Source: UBA1413 sp964567485 (GTDB lineage Bacteria; Bacteroidota; Bacteroidia; Bacteroidales; Prolixibacteraceae). From it: a stretch of 64,000 bases of DNA. How positions within the stretch are numbered: the stretch's first letter is position 1; each line of letters opens with the position of its first letter. Of the stretch, positions 43,116 to 52,442 are shown in pieces. Location of the stretch: contig CAZMMX010000006.1 in the NCBI GenBank assembly GCA_964567485.1, forward strand, positions 1 through 64,000. Direction: 5' to 3'. Position numbers and translations under genes: made by a program. The notes beneath the pieces are model-generated. The model was not told where the DNA came from, did not search any database, and saw nothing but the letters and a program-made list of their open reading frames with translations.

Positions 43116-44540
43116 ATGAAGAATGCAAGAAAATATGGCTGGACTTTTTTGATGTTATTGGCAGCATCGCTGCTGGCCGTCTTTGTTTATTCAAACTATT
43201 TTGAAAAACCCCGGGTTGTGACGGTCAGGGAAACCCCGGCCGTCAGGTATGCCGGGTACCCGGGGGAAGAGGGGAATTTACCCGACCTGACCATGGCCGC
43301 TGAGAATACCGTAAATGCGGTGGTGCACATCATGACCCAGAGCGTGCGCGGGGGGTGGTCGAGCGGAAATCCGTGGCTTGATTTCTTTGGTTACCGCCAG
43401 GAACCACAGATCGCCCAGGGCTTCGGCTCGGGGGTGATCATCTCCGCTGACGGGTATATGGTCACGAACAACCATGTGGTGCAGGGGGCCGAGAAAATCA
43501 GGGTGGTCCTCAACGATAAACGGGAGTTCGATGCCCGGTTGATCGGGACCGACCAGACCACCGACCTGGCGGTTCTGAAAATCGACGAAAAAGGGCTTCC
43601 CTTCCTGCGCTATGGCAACTCCGATGACCTGAAACTGGGAGAGTGGGTTCTGGCTGTGGGAAATCCCTTTAACCTCACCTCAACGGTGACTGCGGGAATC
43701 GTCAGCGCCAAAGCCCGGAATATCGGCATCAGCGAAGACCGTTCCAGTATTGAGTCGTTCATCCAAACCGACGCAGCCGTGAATCCCGGAAACAGCGGGG
43801 GAGCCCTGGTCAACCAGCGCGGAGAACTGGTGGGCATCAACACCGCCATCGCCTCCCGAACAGGAAGCTATACCGGATATTCCTTTGCTATTCCGGCCAC
43901 CATCGTGCGCAAAGTAGTTGAAGACCTTAAAAAATACGGGGAAGTACAACGGGCCCTCCTGGGGGTCGAAATCGTCGGCGTCGATGCCAGTGTCGCCGAA
44001 GAGTATAAACTCGATAAAATCGAAGGGGTATACGTGGCCAATGTCACCGATGAGGGAGGGGCCAAAGCAGCGGGCATTCGTGGCGGAGACGTTATTCTGA
44101 GTATCCAGGGGAAAAAAGTAAATACCAATGCCGAACTGCAGGAGACTGTAAGTCAGTTCCGTCCGGGCGACGAGGTGAAAATTACCGTAAAAAGAGATAA
44201 CACAGAGAAACAATTTAACGTCAAGTTGCGTAACACTCTTGGCGAAACGGGAATCGTACAGGATTCCAATATCGTCTTTGGCGCTGAATTTGAGACCGTG
44301 AGCGACCGCGAAAAATCGAAACTCAACATCGACCGCGGGATCAGGATAAAAAAACTGAGAAGCGGTAAACTCAAATCAGCAGGTGTTCCTGAAGGCTTTG
44401 TTGTTACCGATGTGAACAAAAAGCCGGTTTATGATGTAAGTGATTTGAAAAGGGTAATTACAACTGCAAGAGGAGGCATCCTGATTGAAGGGATTGACCC
44501 GGATGGCGAATTGGCGTATTTTGTCTTCGGTCCGAACTGA
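43116..44540 (+). CDS. degP: Do-family periplasmic serine protease/chaperone
   Basis: 474 residues. One N-terminal membrane or signal helix (about 9-27), then a trypsin-like domain with His120 (TNNHVV), Asp150 (TTDLAV) and Ser227 (GNSGG), and two PDZ domains (about 285-370 and 385-470). It degrades or refolds damaged envelope proteins and probably supports outer-membrane protein quality control. Full length. Transcribed away from dapF. Confidence 0.95.
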   Translation: MKNARKYGWTFLMLLAASLLAVFVYSNYFEKPRVVTVRETPAVRYAGYPGEEGNLPDLTMAAENTVNAVVHIMTQSVRGGWSSGNPWLDFFGYRQEPQIAQGFGSGVIISADGYMVTNNHVVQGAEKIRVVLNDKREFDARLIGTDQTTDLAVLKIDEKGLPFLRYGNSDDLKLGEWVLAVGNPFNLTSTVTAGIVSAKARNIGISEDRSSIESFIQTDAAVNPGNSGGALVNQRGELVGINTAIASRTGSYTGYSFAIPATIVRKVVEDLKKYGEVQRALLGVEIVGVDASVAEEYKLDKIEGVYVANVTDEGGAKAAGIRGGDVILSIQGKKVNTNAELQETVSQFRPGDEVKITVKRDNTEKQFNVKLRNTLGETGIVQDSNIVFGAEFETVSDREKSKLNIDRGIRIKKLRSGKLKSAGVPEGFVVTDVNKKPVYDVSDLKRVITTARGGILIEGIDPDGELAYFVFGPN

Positions 44541-44601
44541 TCAGGCCCGGCCCTTGCTGTAATACAAACAATAATTTCTTAATATAAATCACTATTACTG
44601 A

Positions 44602-44629
44602 CATTTGAGGGAAATCTTTCCCTCAAATG
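44602..44629 (+). terminator. degP terminator hairpin upstream of the sigma factor gene
   Basis: Perfect 13-bp arms CATTTGAGGGAAA and TTTCCCTCAAATG around a 2-nt TC centre, 61 bp after the degP stop. The T-rich tail is weak (GGTTTAT). It ends 3 bp before the -7 element of the next gene. Confidence 0.6.
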
Positions 44630-44632
44630 GTT

Positions 44633-44640
44633 TATATTTG
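44633..44640 (+). promoter_or_regulatory. sigma factor gene promoter -7 element
   Basis: TATATTTG, an exact TAnnTTTG match 21 bp before the ATG. Its -33 region falls in the preceding hairpin. Confidence 0.6.
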
Positions 44641-44661
44641 CACGTTTTTTTGAGATAAATT

Positions 44662-45522
44662 ATGAGACAGCTAAAGATCACAAAATCAATTACTAACCGC
44701 GAAAGCGCCTCGTTAGACAAGTATCTCCAGGAGATCGGGAAAGAAGAACTGATCACAGTGGAGGAAGAAGTGGAACTGGCGCAACGCATAAAAAAAGGTG
44801 ACCAGGAAGCCCTTGAGAAGCTCACCCGTGCCAACCTCAGGTTTGTGGTTTCTGTAGCCAAGCAGTACCAGAACCAGGGTCTCAGTCTTCCCGACCTGAT
44901 CAACGAGGGGAACCTGGGACTGATCAAAGCTGCCGAGAAATTTGATGAAACCCGTGGTTTTAAGTTCATCTCCTATGCGGTATGGTGGATCCGTCAGTCG
45001 ATTCTGCAGGCCCTTGCCGAGCAGTCGAGGATTGTGCGCCTTCCCCTCAATCAGGTAGGATCACTGAACAAGATTAACAAGGCGTTTTCAAAATTCGAAC
45101 AGGAACATGAAAGGAAGCCTTCGGCTGAGGAATTGGCCGACACCCTTGACCTTCCTGCCGACAAGGTCGCCGACACCCTGCGTGTGTCGGGTCGCCATGT
45201 GTCGGTCGACGCCCCCTTTGTCGACGGCGAAGACAACAGTCTGCTCGATGTGCTGGTCAACAGCGACTCCCCCAACGCCGACCGCAGCCTTATTCAGGAA
45301 TCCCTGGCCAAGGAGATCTCCAGAGCACTGACCACCCTCACCGAAAGAGAAAGCGATATTGTCAGGCTCTTCTTTGGTATAGGATGCCAGGAGATGACCC
45401 TCGAAGAGATCGGGGAGCGCTTCGGCCTTACGCGCGAACGGGTCAGGCAAATCAAGGAAAAGGCCATCCGCCGCCTCCGTCACGCCTCACGCAGTAAACT
45501 ACTGAAAACATACCTCGGCTAA
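44662..45522 (+). CDS. rpoD: RNA polymerase primary sigma factor (sigma-ABfr type)
   Basis: 286 residues with regions 1.2 (SLDKYLQEIGKEELIT), 2 (LRFVVSVAKQYQNQGLSLPDLINEGNLGLIKA...FISYAVWWIRQSI), 3 and 4 (ETLEEIG-like EMTLEEIGERFGLTRERVRQIKEKAIRRLR). Region 1.1 and the large non-conserved insertion of E. coli RpoD are absent, as is normal for the Bacteroidetes primary sigma factor, which recognises TTTG/TAnnTTTG. The many such elements in this window fit. Confidence 0.93.
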   Translation: MRQLKITKSITNRESASLDKYLQEIGKEELITVEEEVELAQRIKKGDQEALEKLTRANLRFVVSVAKQYQNQGLSLPDLINEGNLGLIKAAEKFDETRGFKFISYAVWWIRQSILQALAEQSRIVRLPLNQVGSLNKINKAFSKFEQEHERKPSAEELADTLDLPADKVADTLRVSGRHVSVDAPFVDGEDNSLLDVLVNSDSPNADRSLIQESLAKEISRALTTLTERESDIVRLFFGIGCQEMTLEEIGERFGLTRERVRQIKEKAIRRLRHASRSKLLKTYLG

Positions 45523-45563
45523 GCGTTCTCCTGCAGGGGATGGAAATATCCCTTCAGAAACGG

Positions 45564-45598
45564 AAAGAGGTTGCCCGCAATGCGGACAACCTCTTTTT
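45564..45598. terminator. bidirectional terminator between convergent rpoD and htpG
   Basis: Arms AAAGAGGTTGCCCGCA and TGCGGACAACCTCTTT pair with one mismatch. T residues follow on the plus strand and the arm starts with A residues, so it can serve both genes. Confidence 0.8.
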
Positions 45599-45622
45599 CG
45601 TTATACTTCCGGGCTGTTTCTT

Positions 45623-47677
45623 TTAGCCGATCAGTTCCACGCTCCTTTTCACAAAACGATCAAGGTCAGCGCCCTTAAGCAATCCGTTGGCCAACAGGGC
45701 CAGGTCCACCAACTGTCTGGCCAGTTTGTTTCCCTTGCCGAAATCCTTCAGGGTATTACGCTTGCTCTCTTCCAGTCCGGAGAGTTCCTTCTGCAGGGTC
45801 TCCAGTTTCTCCTTCTCCTCAGAGGGTATCTCATCATCCTTTTTACCCTTGCCCTTCTTCTCGAGGTTATCGATGACCGCCTTGGCAGTGATGATTTCCT
45901 GCTGTACCTTGTTTACGGCTTCACCGACTTCAAGATCCTTCTGTTCCAGCACCTTCTTCACCAGGGGGTGGGCGGTGTTGACCACCAGGTTGAGGCTCTC
46001 GGGCATATCCCCGTAAAATCCCATGCCCCCCTGAAACTGGCTCATATCCTTCATGCGGCGCATCCATTCGTTGCGGGTGACTACCATGGGAGCTCCGTTT
46101 TCACCAAGATCCTTGAAATCGATGATGTAGCTCACCCCCCCATTCTCCGGGGTCACCCCCTGGAACACCGGGGAAAGCTCCTGCTTGTCCTCCCAACTCA
46201 TCTCCGTTGTGGCATCTTCGCCTTTCCTGATCAGGTGCTCCACCACATCGGAATCGACACGAACAAACCTCTTGCTGCTGTATTTCTGCTCCAGCTTATT
46301 CGCCATTGGTGTAGTCAGAATATCATCCATCACCAGCACATCATATCCCTTCGAACGGGCAGCTTCCACAAAGGTGTACTGTTCTTCAGTATTGCTGGTA
46401 TAGAGGTAAATCAGGTTCTTCTCCTTGTCGGTTTGGTTATCCTTGATTAACTTCTCATACTCTTCGGGAGTAAAATATTTCCCCTCGGTATTTTTGAAGA
46501 GGAAGAAGGATTCGGCCCGTTCAAAGAATTTCTCATCGGTAAGCATGCCATATTCTATGAAAATCTTCAGATTGTCCCATTTCTTTTCAAACTCCTCCCT
46601 TTTATCCTTGAAAAGCTGCTGAAGCCGGTCGGCCACCTTTTTGGTGATATGGGAGCTGATTTTCTTCACATTGGAGTCGCTCTGCAGGTAGGAACGCGAA
46701 ACATTCAGAGGAATGTCAGGAGAGTCGAGTACCCCGTGTAAGAGCGTCAGAAAGTCAGGAACGATACCCTCAACCGAGTCGGTAACAAACACCTGGTTGC
46801 TGTAAAGTTGTATTTTGTTCTTCTGCACCTCCAGGTTATTCTTGATCCTGGGGAAGTAAAGGATCCCTGTCAGATTGAAAGGATAATCGACATTGAGATG
46901 AATGTTGAAGAGGGGCTCATCGCCCATCGGGTAAAGCCTGCGGTAGAAATTCAGGTAATCCTCATCGGTAAGATCGGCAGGCTTGCGGGTCCATGCGGGA
47001 TTGGTATCATTGATCTGGTTTTCCTCGTCGGTTTCCACCTCTTTTCCATCTTTCCAGGTTTTCTTCTTGCCGAAAACCACCGGAACGGGCAGAAACTTGC
47101 AGTATTTCTCGAGGATTTCGGTGATCTTGCCCTCCTCGAGGAATTCTTGTGATTCCTCGTTGACATGCATGATCACGTCGGTGCCCACACTCTCCCTGGT
47201 GGCCGGTTCGAGGGTATATTCAGGGTTCCCCTTACAGCTCCACTTGACGGCCTGGGCGCCCTCCTGCCATGAACGGGTAAGGATCTCCACCTTTGAGGAA
47301 ATCATAAACGAAGAGTAGAACCCCAGTCCGAAATGACCGATAATGGCGTTGACATCATCCTTGTATTTCTCCAGGAATTCATTGGCCCCCGAAAAGGCGA
47401 TCTGGTTAATGTACTTTTCCACCTCTTCGGCAGTCATACCGACACCCTCGTCTGACACCGTGATGGTCTTTTTCTTTTTATTCAGGGTTACACGCACCTT
47501 GACTTCCGCCATATCTCCCTTGTAATCCCCCTTTGATGCCAGGGTCTTTAGCTTCTGTGTGGCATCGATGGCGTTGGAGACAATCTCACGAAGAAAAATG
47601 TCGTGATCAGAATAAAGAAATTTCTTGATGATGGGGAACAGGTTTTCACTGGTTACCCCAATAGTTCCTTTCGACAT
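45623..47677 (-). CDS. htpG: Hsp90-family molecular chaperone
   Basis: 684 residues. The N-terminal GHKL ATPase domain shows EIVSNAIDAT, DEGVGMT and GHFGLGFYS, followed by middle and C-terminal dimerisation domains. A charged lysine/glutamate stretch near residues 610-640 (KKGKGKKDDEIPSEEKEK) is common in Bacteroidetes HtpG. The ATG at 47677 (MSKGTIGVTSENLF) is preferred to a TTG at 47686. Converges with rpoD. Confidence 0.95.
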   Translation of the reverse strand: MSKGTIGVTSENLFPIIKKFLYSDHDIFLREIVSNAIDATQKLKTLASKGDYKGDMAEVKVRVTLNKKKKTITVSDEGVGMTAEEVEKYINQIAFSGANEFLEKYKDDVNAIIGHFGLGFYSSFMISSKVEILTRSWQEGAQAVKWSCKGNPEYTLEPATRESVGTDVIMHVNEESQEFLEEGKITEILEKYCKFLPVPVVFGKKKTWKDGKEVETDEENQINDTNPAWTRKPADLTDEDYLNFYRRLYPMGDEPLFNIHLNVDYPFNLTGILYFPRIKNNLEVQKNKIQLYSNQVFVTDSVEGIVPDFLTLLHGVLDSPDIPLNVSRSYLQSDSNVKKISSHITKKVADRLQQLFKDKREEFEKKWDNLKIFIEYGMLTDEKFFERAESFFLFKNTEGKYFTPEEYEKLIKDNQTDKEKNLIYLYTSNTEEQYTFVEAARSKGYDVLVMDDILTTPMANKLEQKYSSKRFVRVDSDVVEHLIRKGEDATTEMSWEDKQELSPVFQGVTPENGGVSYIIDFKDLGENGAPMVVTRNEWMRRMKDMSQFQGGMGFYGDMPESLNLVVNTAHPLVKKVLEQKDLEVGEAVNKVQQEIITAKAVIDNLEKKGKGKKDDEIPSEEKEKLETLQKELSGLEESKRNTLKDFGKGNKLARQLVDLALLANGLLKGADLDRFVKRSVELIG

Positions 47678-47806
47678 ATTGCTCAATTTTTATTTTTTTA
47701 GATTGATTTACCGGCTATTGTGCAGGCAAACCTTGTGCCATTGAAGGAAAACTGACGATTTGTCACCATCAGGGGTCTTCCTTCATTTTCCTGCGGTGAA
47801 TCATGG

Positions 47807-47834
47807 TTTGATTCGCTGAAAGGTGCTTAATTTG
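47807..47834 (+). promoter_or_regulatory. possible promoter of the class V aminotransferase gene
   Basis: TTTG (47807-47810) and TTAATTTG (47827-47834), a 7-of-8 match to TAnnTTTG with 16-bp spacing, 20 bp before the ATG. Confidence 0.35.
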
Positions 47835-47854
47835 TAATTATAATTCAGCAACTC

Positions 47855-49330
47855 ATGAGTGAACTGGAACGCTACTTTGGACAATTCAGGAAAGGGATTA
47901 TCGGGATCGACCAGGTTTTCACCACGCCGTTCGGGGAGAAGGAAATATCGTATGCCGACTGGATTGCCAGCGGGAGGTTATATGGCCCCATTGAAGAGAA
48001 GATTCTGGCGGCCTTTGGTCCGTTTGTGGGCAACACCCATTCCGAGACCAGTGAAACCGGGGTGCTGATGACCCGTGCCTACCACCGGTCCCACCAGCTG
48101 ATTAAAGAATACTGCAATGCCGGTCCCAGCGACGTAATTATAACCGCAGGATCGGGAATGACCACGGTGATCAACAAATTCCAGCGTATTCTGGGACTCA
48201 AATACTGTGGGAAGCTGTCACGACGCAACTGCATGGCCGAACGCGACCGCCCCGTGGTGTTCATCACCCATATGGAGCACCACTCCAACCACACTTCATG
48301 GTACGAAACCAATGCCGATGTGGTCATCGTGGAACCGGGCCCCAACCTGGAAGTGATCCCCGAAAATCTCAGGAAACAGCTGGAGAGTTACAAAGACCGG
48401 CCTTTCAAGATCGGCTCCTTCTCCGCCTGTTCCAATGTCACGGGGGTAAGAACCCCATACCCACAACTGGCAGCCCTCATGCATGAGTACGGAGGGGTCT
48501 GTTTCATCGATTTTGCCGCCTCGGCCCCCTATGATCCCATCGACATGCATCCCGCCGATCCCCGGGAGAAACTCGACGCCGTTATGTTTTCACCCCACAA
48601 ATTTCTGGGAGGTCCCGGATCATCGGGAGTCCTCATCTTCGACTCTTCCATGTATCACAACGACGTCCCCGACCAGCCGGGCGGAGGTACCGTCGACTGG
48701 ACCAACCCCTGGGGAGATTACAAATATGTCGACAATATAGAGGTCCGTGAGGACGGAGGAACCCCAGGATTCCTCCAGTCGATCAAGACCGCCCTCTGTT
48801 TACGCCTGAAAAAAGAGATGGGGAGTGACAAAATCCGCCAAAGAGAAGAGGAACTGCTCCGCAGGGCCTTTGCCGGACTCGATACCATTCCCGGATTGAA
48901 GATCCTGGCCGACAACATCCGTGACCGGTTGGGTGTCATCTCATTTTACATCGAAGGAATTCACTACAACCTGGTGGTCAGGCTTCTCAACGACCTTGCG
49001 GGTATCCAGGTGCGCGGAGGATGCGCCTGTGCCGGAACTTACGGCCACCTTCTCCTGGAAGTGACACACGAAAAATCTAAGGAGATCACCTGGAAAATCA
49101 ACCATGGCGATCTTTCAGAAAAACCAGGATGGGTCCGCTGGTCGCTCCACCCCACCACCACCGATGCCGAAGTGGACTTGCTGATCAGCACCCTCCGTAC
49201 CATCACCGGGAACATCTCCTCCCTCAGGGAACAGTATATCTACGACCGCCATGAGAACAACTTCAGACACCAGAACGACGATTCTGGCCGGTACGAAAAG
49301 CTGATGGAAATGTGGTTCGAACTGGAATAA
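47855..49330 (+). CDS. class V aminotransferase-fold PLP enzyme (cysteine desulfurase-like)
   Basis: 491 residues. The PLP lysine lies in MFSPHKFLGGPGSSG, the HH..HTSW segment before it binds the cofactor, and the cysteine loop RGGCACAGTYGH resembles the catalytic Cys region of SufS/CsdA-type desulfurases. The length is about 80 residues above usual SufS, mainly in the middle and C-terminal parts. No suf or isc scaffold gene is adjacent, so the physiological substrate is open (cysteine, selenocysteine or another). Confidence 0.78.
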   Translation: MSELERYFGQFRKGIIGIDQVFTTPFGEKEISYADWIASGRLYGPIEEKILAAFGPFVGNTHSETSETGVLMTRAYHRSHQLIKEYCNAGPSDVIITAGSGMTTVINKFQRILGLKYCGKLSRRNCMAERDRPVVFITHMEHHSNHTSWYETNADVVIVEPGPNLEVIPENLRKQLESYKDRPFKIGSFSACSNVTGVRTPYPQLAALMHEYGGVCFIDFAASAPYDPIDMHPADPREKLDAVMFSPHKFLGGPGSSGVLIFDSSMYHNDVPDQPGGGTVDWTNPWGDYKYVDNIEVREDGGTPGFLQSIKTALCLRLKKEMGSDKIRQREEELLRRAFAGLDTIPGLKILADNIRDRLGVISFYIEGIHYNLVVRLLNDLAGIQVRGGCACAGTYGHLLLEVTHEKSKEITWKINHGDLSEKPGWVRWSLHPTTTDAEVDLLISTLRTITGNISSLREQYIYDRHENNFRHQNDDSGRYEKLMEMWFELE

Positions 49331-49434
49331 AATAGATCGAGGTCATCACCTTCGCTAAAGATACGGCGCCCGAAGATGGGCATGGTCGAGATTGAGAAAT
49401 CTTCAAAGGGACTACAGTCTTTCAATACCGTTCA

Positions 49435-50223
49435 ATGGAAAAAAGATACAATATCGGTCTGGTGCTGAGTGGTGGCGGAGCCCGGGGATTCGCCCACCTG
49501 GGAATTGCAGCGGCGCTACGGGAACGGGGGATCGTTCCCGACATCATCTCGGGAGTAAGTGCGGGAGCCATCGCCGGAGCCTTCCTGGCAGCCGGAAAAA
49601 CCCCGGAGGAAACCTTCGAAATACTGAAAAAGGGAGGACTCTTCAAGTTCACAAAGATCCAAATACCCCGCGACGGACTGATGCGGCTCGACGGACTCCT
49701 GAAGATGATCCGGAAGGAAATCCCATATGACAAAATAGAAGAGCTGCCTATCCCTTTGTTTGTGGGTACTGCCGACCTCACCAACGGCGACATGGAATAC
49801 CGCAACAGCGGTCCGCTCGGGAAAACCGTACTGGCCTCCTCCTCCATCCCGGTTCTCTTTTCACCGGTTGAAATCAATGGCTGCCTTTATGCCGACGGGG
49901 GACTCCTCAACAACATTCCCGTGGAACCCCTGGTGGGCAAATGCAGAAAAATTATCGTTTCCAATATCAGTCCCCTGGAAAAACCCGCCAAAGTGGGCAG
50001 CCTGATCCAGGTCATCATGCGCACCTTCCTGATGAGTATTCATGCCCGCGTCCACAATGCCCGCGACCATGCAGACCTCTACATTGAGCCGCCAGAACTC
50101 ACCTCCTTCGAAGTGCTGAGCATGTCGCACGCCGATGAGATGTACCAGATCGGTTACGACGCCATCAAAAAAATGGAGGATACGGCATTCGAACCGCTCC
50201 TGGAAATGAAATCAGGCGATTGA
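49435..50223 (+). CDS. patatin-like phospholipase family protein
   Basis: 262 residues. Oxyanion loop SGGGARG (12-18), nucleophile Ser42 in GVSAG, and catalytic Asp in YADGGLLNN form the patatin dyad. No signal peptide or transmembrane segment, so it belongs to the cytoplasmic RssA/YchK-like type, probably a lipid esterase. Lies 104 bp after the PLP enzyme gene. Confidence 0.9.
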   Translation: MEKRYNIGLVLSGGGARGFAHLGIAAALRERGIVPDIISGVSAGAIAGAFLAAGKTPEETFEILKKGGLFKFTKIQIPRDGLMRLDGLLKMIRKEIPYDKIEELPIPLFVGTADLTNGDMEYRNSGPLGKTVLASSSIPVLFSPVEINGCLYADGGLLNNIPVEPLVGKCRKIIVSNISPLEKPAKVGSLIQVIMRTFLMSIHARVHNARDHADLYIEPPELTSFEVLSMSHADEMYQIGYDAIKKMEDTAFEPLLEMKSGD

Positions 50224-50291
50224 ACCCAGGCACCCGTATCCCATTTTTCCAGAGGCTAAATCCGGTTGTTATTCCGCGGTTCTTCGGGTTT

Positions 50292-50903
50292 TTATTGCGA
50301 CGCCCTGACCAGCTTAAAAGAGGTTCCCTTTTCCCATGCCGCCGGTTCGTCTGCATATCTGACCATGAATTTCTGCAAATCAGCAGGTGGCGCCGTGAGC
50401 AAAACCTCATCCCCTCTTTTCAGATATCTGATTTTTAGTGCTTTATCTTTCTCAAGCTGTTTCAGCCATTCGGGATCCATCCAATTGAGGTGCAGGGTGT
50501 CACCGGCAAGGATTGCCCTGGCGAAAGTATGGATGGCCATGGTGTGAAGATCAAATAAGTCGGGATACCTCTCACGCTTAATGTCGTTGATGTAAAAATC
50601 AAGAAAGCAGTGGCCATCCAGCCTGACGACCCTGATCTCGAAAGTTGATTTCCCCGGTGATTTTCCCTTTTCCTGAAAAGAGAGATAATACCCCGTACTG
50701 TCGGAAACCCGGGGCTTATCGCTTTCCTGCAAAGTGATGTATTCAAAATTCCAGAGGGTGGAGTCCTTATCCAACCATCTCCCAGTCATAAGGGAGTCGG
50801 GATGCAGGTCGGCATCAGTATACAAGGGGTAAAACGAAGCCACAAAGCACCCTGCCAGGAGCAGGACAATGGCCATTAAACTGATGATTCTTCCGGTTTT
50901 CAT
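50292..50903 (-). CDS. hypothetical lipoprotein
   Basis: 203 residues with a lipoprotein signal peptide (MKTGRIISLMAIVLLLAGC; lipid-modified Cys19). The mature part has beta-rich segments such as GRWLDKDSTLWNFEYITLQ and YYLSFQEKGKS. I do not recognise a named domain. Convergent with the patatin gene and divergent from nothing close. The ATG at 50903 is preferred to a GTG two codons upstream. Confidence 0.7.
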   Translation of the reverse strand: MKTGRIISLMAIVLLLAGCFVASFYPLYTDADLHPDSLMTGRWLDKDSTLWNFEYITLQESDKPRVSDSTGYYLSFQEKGKSPGKSTFEIRVVRLDGHCFLDFYINDIKRERYPDLFDLHTMAIHTFARAILAGDTLHLNWMDPEWLKQLEKDKALKIRYLKRGDEVLLTAPPADLQKFMVRYADEPAAWEKGTSFKLVRASQ

Positions 50904-51049
50904 TGACACACGTATTATGTTCTAAATCAAAGTTACGGAAGTTCATCTGTCCGTTGTCAAACAGCAGGTTAATAATGGTTAAAATGCCCTGGTTACAGTC
51001 CACCCCCTAAAGAGACAGCCATGAGCCACAGGAAGGGGTGATCACCTAT

Positions 51050-52240
51050 TTAGTAGCTTTGCAGCAGGGCCAGGAGTTTTCGGTCGAGCCGATGACCGTG
51101 CCAATCTTCATAGGCCACATCTTTCCGGCCCGAATCGAGGATTCCGAATTCGCCGCGGAAGTTCCAGAGGCCGAAGCCGATGCCTGCATGGGTAAGGATA
51201 TCAAGGACATCGCCGAACCAGGCCAGGAAGACCTCGTGGGGGGTATTGCGCCAGCAGCCGCATTCGCCGCAGTGAACCCCCACCCCGCTTTGTGCCAGGT
51301 CAATCCAGGGCTGGTAGTATTTTTCAAGGTCGGCACGGCTGTACTCCCTGTCGCCGATTTTGCCGGGCCATACCGGAAGGGGGCACAATTCCGGGTTCTT
51401 ATTGGCCCAGGGAGCCTGATAATGCGAAATCGCATGGGGGAAATACCCCCGGCAGCTTTGGGCGATGTCCAGGTCGGTAATTTCGTGAATCACGGAATTG
51501 CCCACATCGTTACCATCGGCGATGACCAGATGGTCGGCATTGGCGCTGCGGATCGCCTGAGAGGCTCCCAGGGCCACCTTGCGGTAGATATCCCCCGGAA
51601 CCGTGCTGCTGGGCGAATGCTGGTCGTTCATATCCTCCCGCATCGCCGGCTCATTCACCAGGTCGAAACTGATCAGCTCCCGTGACACCCCCTTAAAACG
51701 GGTGGCCCAGTAATTCCAATGCCAATAAAAGGCCGTCTGCGCCTCTTCGTCTTTCCAGAGGTTGTATGGCTCGTGGAATCCGGCATTGATACAGTATCCG
51801 GGAGCCCGGTGGAGGTTGAGACTCACATGAAGCCCATACTTATGCGCCAGGGTCACCAGTTCTTCAATCTGGCCGGTGACCTTAGGGTCGATCTTGTACA
51901 CCTCTTCCGGAAGGATGTTGCGGCTGCGGTCAAAATCGAGGTATGAAGGATAGGCCATGGGGAGCCGCACAAAGTTGAAGCCCCAGTCACGCATCCATTT
52001 CAGATCGTCGTCAGTGGTTTTGTCGCGGCTGCCCCCGTGACCCGGTGTGAAATAATCCAGCAGGTTGAATCCTTTCCAGCGCGGAAGGGGATTCTTGTTT
52101 CCGGCCAGCCCGGAAGCCTTACTGCCGGGTTTGGGTGCAGCACAGGATTGAATCCCCAAAGTGCCCGCAACACCCAATGCTGCCACAGCCATTCCGGCCT
52201 TTCCGATAAAACTCCGGCGACTTAATTGATTCTCACTCAT
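51050..52240 (-). CDS. GH5-family glycoside hydrolase, Tat-type lipoprotein
   Basis: 396 residues. The N-terminus has SRRSFIGKAG, a twin-arginine motif, then a hydrophobic stretch and a lipobox-like LGIQSC (Cys33). The catalytic TIM-barrel follows: acid/base Glu197 in DLVNEPAM and nucleophile Glu326 in VHCGECGCW, plus NFVRLPM. GH5 enzymes cut beta-glucans, mannans or related glycans; the subfamily cannot be set by eye. No linked Sus genes or other glycosidase within 4 kb. Its upstream region runs into the first assembly gap. Confidence 0.85.
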   Translation of the reverse strand: MSENQLSRRSFIGKAGMAVAALGVAGTLGIQSCAAPKPGSKASGLAGNKNPLPRWKGFNLLDYFTPGHGGSRDKTTDDDLKWMRDWGFNFVRLPMAYPSYLDFDRSRNILPEEVYKIDPKVTGQIEELVTLAHKYGLHVSLNLHRAPGYCINAGFHEPYNLWKDEEAQTAFYWHWNYWATRFKGVSRELISFDLVNEPAMREDMNDQHSPSSTVPGDIYRKVALGASQAIRSANADHLVIADGNDVGNSVIHEITDLDIAQSCRGYFPHAISHYQAPWANKNPELCPLPVWPGKIGDREYSRADLEKYYQPWIDLAQSGVGVHCGECGCWRNTPHEVFLAWFGDVLDILTHAGIGFGLWNFRGEFGILDSGRKDVAYEDWHGHRLDRKLLALLQSY

Positions 52241-52286
52241 GGTTTATATCTACTTAAAAATTATTATATTTGTGTAAACAGGTTGC
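52232..52286. repeat. 55-bp sequence repeated on the other side of the first assembly gap
   Basis: Identical to 52387-52441. It covers the first codons of the GH5 gene and the promoter region of the antitoxin-like gene. It probably represents one genomic copy written twice. Confidence 0.9.
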
Positions 52287-52386
52287 NNNNNNNNNNNNNN
52301 NNNNNNNNNNNNNNNNNNNNNNNNNNNNNNNNNNNNNNNNNNNNNNNNNNNNNNNNNNNNNNNNNNNNNNNNNNNNNNNNNNNNNN
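52287..52386. other. assembly gap (100 N)
   Basis: A run of exactly 100 N between two copies of the same 55-bp sequence. The true sequence may contain no gap. Confidence 0.98.
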
Positions 52387-52419
52387 CTCACTCATGGTTT
52401 ATATCTACTTAAAAATTAT

Positions 52420-52427
52420 TATATTTG
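52420..52427 (+). promoter_or_regulatory. promoter -7 element of the antitoxin-like gene
   Basis: TATATTTG, an exact TAnnTTTG match 15 bp before the ATG at 52443. The same bases occur before the gap in the duplicated 55-mer. Confidence 0.5.
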
Positions 52428-52442
52428 TGTAAACAGGTTGCG

